In this document: positions 60,784 to 64,000 of the stretch, one piece after another | Layout of the letters: each line of letters starts with the position of its first letter | Numbering within the stretch: position 1 is the stretch's first letter | DNA from: Bolinopsis microptera | Lineage: Eukaryota; Ctenophora; Tentaculata; Lobata; Bolinopsidae | DNA: 64,000 bases | Direction of reading: 5' to 3' | NCBI RefSeq assembly: GCF_026151205.1 | Contig: NC_087080.1 | Span: 11,703,837-11,767,836, forward strand | The notes under the pieces: model-generated | Databases searched by the model: none | What the model saw: the letters and a program-made list of their open reading frames with translations, nothing else | What the model was told of the DNA's origin: nothing | Made by a program: the position numbers and the translations under genes

Positions 60784-61469
60784 CGGAACGTGTACAAAAT
60801 AATTTGTAAAGCAATTCATGATAGAATACTAGTGTTCATTAATTGTTTGATGAATCATATTTATAACTTACTATATTGATAAGTTGATAGTAAATTGATA
60901 AAGTCTTAATTAAGGAAAATACGTATAAAAAAAATTTGGGGAAAATAATGATGGTGACTTAAATTTTGATAGTCCGAACATATGGTGTATGGTGTTTTTC
61001 GAAAAACCAGCGACTTTCGTACCATTTAAATATGTCTCGTAAGGTATACAACGACAGTTCAATTTTGATACTAGCATCTTGGTAAATTATAATAAACCTG
61101 CAACCGTGCACACTATTATACATATTGATATAACACAGTTTTTGTAATGCAGTGACTGTGTTAAACTTAATTTGTTGTATCTCTATAATTTGCCGTAGGG
61201 TAATATGTAGATACAATTGATCAATGAGTTAACACAACAAGATGCAACTACAAGGGCAGGTATCTCCCGCAAGTTGAGATGGCCTGAGGTGCTTATCTCC
61301 GTTTCAGTAACCCTAAGCCACATTCTGCCGAGGCTCTATACTAGCTGTAGGGGGGTTAGTCCTACGAGCCAGAGAGTGTGTATCACCAGTCGAAGCTGTA
61401 CCAAATCACAGCTTGGTATGTGGCCGACTTGCATCCGACCGATATGTCTGACTTACTTATTTATGTTTA
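60784..61469. other. No gene recognised
   Basis: AT-rich, then a GC-richer stretch at 61230-61440 with an open plus frame (61217-61483, 88 aa) that matches nothing recognised; it may be a transposon fragment. Confidence 0.3.
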
Positions 61470-62961
61470 TTATATTTGTTTAAATGTGGATACTAAGGCG
61501 AAAATACCCCAACAAGAATTGCGCCGGTTAGCGGACGCTAGATTTCCATCAACCGTAGTGATTGTCATGCCTTTTAAAATTTAAAATTTAAATTAACGAT
61601 AGTTTCATGTTGGTCAAAATATTAAATAATGGTTCTTTATTCACCATTCTTGGGGCGCTACGGAACACAAAATGGAGGGGTTGCTATTGTCAATTAGTCA
61701 AATTTAAAAAGTTAAATGACCGGACACCGTAGCGCCTGCGCCTGTGTGGTGATATGCAGTTAAAAGTCGTGAAATCCGTAGTAGGTAATACTAATGCAAC
61801 TCATAATAACATTTATGGTCCATTTCGTATAACAAATCAAGCACTCACAACAAAACGAGAAGTTAGTATGTTGTACCGCATCATGATCAATGATCAATTA
61901 AAGAAAAGCGTGAGCTACTTAACACATGTCACATGTAATGTATAAAATCCGGGAAATCGCGTGTTATCTAAATCAATTGGCGCCGCGCGCAATCGGAAGT
62001 GTAATTCGATCAATCGTCAAATCGTGCAAACGTATGCGGAGGGTAACCATGGCGACTACACCATAACTGCTCTGCGCGCAGAGAATATGCATTAAAATAA
62101 CGTATGCGGAGGGTTATGCATGTTTTGCTTTGTGACACCGTACGAAAAACTTAGCTACCTACTATACCCATTCTCAATTCCTTCTGCACTTCTATACATC
62201 TTATGCCTTTTTAAAGAAAAAGACAGTTGATGTAAAAAATGAACAAAATCGCCCGTATCTTCGTTCGTGATATTCGCATTTCCACGCTTATAATTGTAGG
62301 AAGCCGATTTTATATTTAGGCCTCCAAAAACATTTGGCGGCCAAAATTCGAATTTTGCATGGCATGGCAAATTTTGAAATTTGGCCGCCAATTTTTGTTT
62401 AAAAAAAAAATTGGCTTCCTACAATAAGGTGGAAATGCGGTTTAGAGTCGATTCTTTTTAATTTCATACAAAAATTTTGAAAACTGATTGAGTTATTTCA
62501 AATTTAATGAAATCAATTCCGCGAATATCGCGAACGAAGATACGGGCGATTTTGTTCATTTTTTGGGTATTTTCGCCTTAGTATCCACATTTAAACAAAT
62601 ATAAAGCTATAACTTACAGAGAATTTGTAATTTGGCCTTACCCTTCATATAGAGCTAGTCTCATTCAAAAATATTGATATTTGACCAATTTATAGGCCGA
62701 AATCTATCAAATTTGGTGCGTATGCCCAAATATGGGGATATGGTTTTTGGCTCATAAATCAGTCATTTTATGTCCAATCTTTATGAAATTTCAAATTCGA
62801 GTTCAGGATACCATTAGTTACAAGTAAAGCACTTAAAACCTGGGTTTTGGGCATGTTCAACTGCTAACTCGAAATCAAGTTTTACAAAAAAATATTCATT
62901 GCCCCCTCCCCCCACCCCTCACTCCCACCCCCCCCCCCCCCCCCCCCCCATCCCCCCTTAA
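61470..62961. mobile_element. Poly-G-ended MITE, copy C: head-to-head foldback with a 725-bp insertion
   Basis: Right arm from the centre (about 62360) to the C tract and CCCCCCTTA at 62961 matches the 15713/23081 family (TTTGGCGGCCAAA, AACAAAATCGCCC, CAAATTTGGTGCGTATGCCC). The left arm is its inverted copy to 62233, then jumps to 61508 leftward (GTGGATACTAAGGCGAAAAT). So 61509-62232 is a later insertion in the left arm. Confidence 0.7.
61509..62232. other. Insertion inside MITE copy C
   Basis: Bounded by AAAATACCC on the left and AAAAAATGAAC on the right, which are adjacent in the other arm. Contains AACGTATGCGGAGGGT twice (62028, 62099). No ORF recognised and no clear terminal repeats. Confidence 0.55.
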
Positions 62962-64000
62962 TACATAGATATACGTTTTCCGTGTTAGATTTGCCCCAAT
63001 GTTCCTTACATTTATTAAAATTGTATCCATTTATAATTGTCTCATAAATTTATGAATAGAATAGAACACAACTTGGGATAACGTTAAAATTCAAAATGAA
63101 TGTAATATAAGTAATAAGTAGGAGTAAATGTTTCAAATAAACTTTCACTTTATAATTCAATGTTTTAAATATTAAGTAAAAATAACAAAAAGAAAAAATA
63201 TTTGCATAATATCTTTAAAAATTATGATCGAAACACTTTTACTAACTTAAACCACACTAAATAAAAATGTACAATATTTTAAAAGTACAATGTATAATGT
63301 TATTCCAAAGCACTTTCCATGAAAATTAAAATGTTTTAGAAACTTTCAAATTAGCAATTGTTTAAGTCATAAATGAAATGTATTCAGAAACTGTTACATG
63401 CTAATTAAAATAAGAGATGATATTTGAAAAATTATTATCATGTATCTTTTTTACTGTGCGGCACTCAGCCTGTCATTCCGCCGAATCTCTATTTGTTTAA
63501 TATGAACATAATTTATAGCCTGGGGTCCCCAGGTAAGTATTTTTCATTTTAAGATTGTTTGGGTGACGAGAAAACTAAATTGAAATAATTATAACGAAAT
63601 AAGTTTGAGGTCACGATAAAATTCTAAATAACTGAAATTATGAGTTAAAACAACTGATAATATTCAAATAATGTATAACATTAATCACAATAAAATATTA
63701 CACAATTTGATATGAGTTAAAACAAATAATGATATGCAAATAGTTAATAACACTAATAATTAACCTATAATTTTAAAATTTATGTGTTATAAAGAACAAT
63801 AAATTAAAATTCTACTGCAAATTAAATTTAAGGTCAAGACAAAATACCAAAAACCCAAATATTAGTTATATTAGGTACCTGGCACGCTAATCCCAATGCG
63901 CAGCGCTCTTTTCGAGCTTCTCGCATTATATTATAACTATAAGTACAGTGAGAGTATCGAGTAATAAACTGGCAAGCTAGGTAAGAATATATTAGTTATA
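62962..64000. other. AT-rich end of window
   Basis: No ORF. Low-complexity AAT/ATAA-rich, apart from the dispersed element at 63459-63537. GATATGAGTTAAAACAA-type phrases recur near 63640 and 63712. Confidence 0.4.
63459..63537 (+). repeat. Dispersed ~80-bp element with hairpins, copy 2
   Basis: CGGCACTCAGCCTGTCATTC through CGAATCTCTATT matches copy 1 (38108) with one difference, followed by a decayed A/T hairpin, the perfect palindrome CCTGGGG-T-CCCCAGG, and CAG|GTAAGTA, a full consensus 5' splice site. Confidence 0.7.

Noticed and set aside
63459-63548. U1 snRNA gene on the minus strand (ATACTTACCTGG matches the U1 5' end)
   Set aside because: Only the first 12 nt agree; the rest has no U1 stem-loops, and the match is the complement of a splice donor as expected.

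Overview
The window is animal nuclear DNA. It is AT-rich, its genes are split by GT-AG introns, and much of it is transposon: LINE, Copia, Harbinger, MITEs and long foldbacks. Protein content (SAMHD1-type dNTPase, pentraxin, SLC18B1- and SLC22-type transporters) and repeat style suggest an aquatic invertebrate, perhaps a cnidarian. The species cannot be read from the sequence. I rebuilt the three large spliced genes exon by exon from splice sites and phase; every junction closes in frame.

Region 1 (1-12043, +). The 3' part of a SAMHD1-like HD-domain dNTPase gene, nine exons. Its first visible intron (182-8955) holds a LINE whose ORF1 fuses an AlkB-type dioxygenase to an SGNH hydrolase, a complete two-exon secreted pentraxin gene with its own TATA box, and a long GA microsatellite. 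A later exon's 3' end and splice donor are repeated five times in tandem.

Region 2 (12044-26920). A complete 11-exon SLC18B1-like transporter gene on the minus strand (13125-19200), tail-to-tail with SAMHD1. One of its introns holds a Harbinger transposase fragment joined to a MITE. Upstream is a MITE field: a 1.06-kb TIR element with a small HIRAN-like ORF, a mariner relic, and a MITE family ending in long poly-G tracts.

Region 3 (26921-32607, -). A complete 14-exon SLC22-type transporter gene.

Region 4 (35283-46300). Nested palindromes. An outer foldback of about 3.8 kb was split by a 7.19-kb element (35380-42570) with 67-bp terminal inverted repeats and asymmetric AACGTT-rich subterminal arrays. 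That element contains a further 2.5-kb foldback.

Region 5 (46303-64000). A Copia element whose LTRs, primer-binding site, gag-protease and polypurine tract read on the minus strand but whose integrase-RT-RNase H block reads on the plus strand, so it appears internally inverted. Then come a possible first coding exon of another minus-strand gene, a 1.84-kb heptanucleotide satellite in two block-wise variants, a tRNA-like relic, and more foldbacks.

SAMHD1 (nucleotide-pool and retroelement control) with a pentraxin inside its intron could be an innate-immunity pairing, but co-regulation is only inference. The two transporters are unrelated neighbours on one strand.
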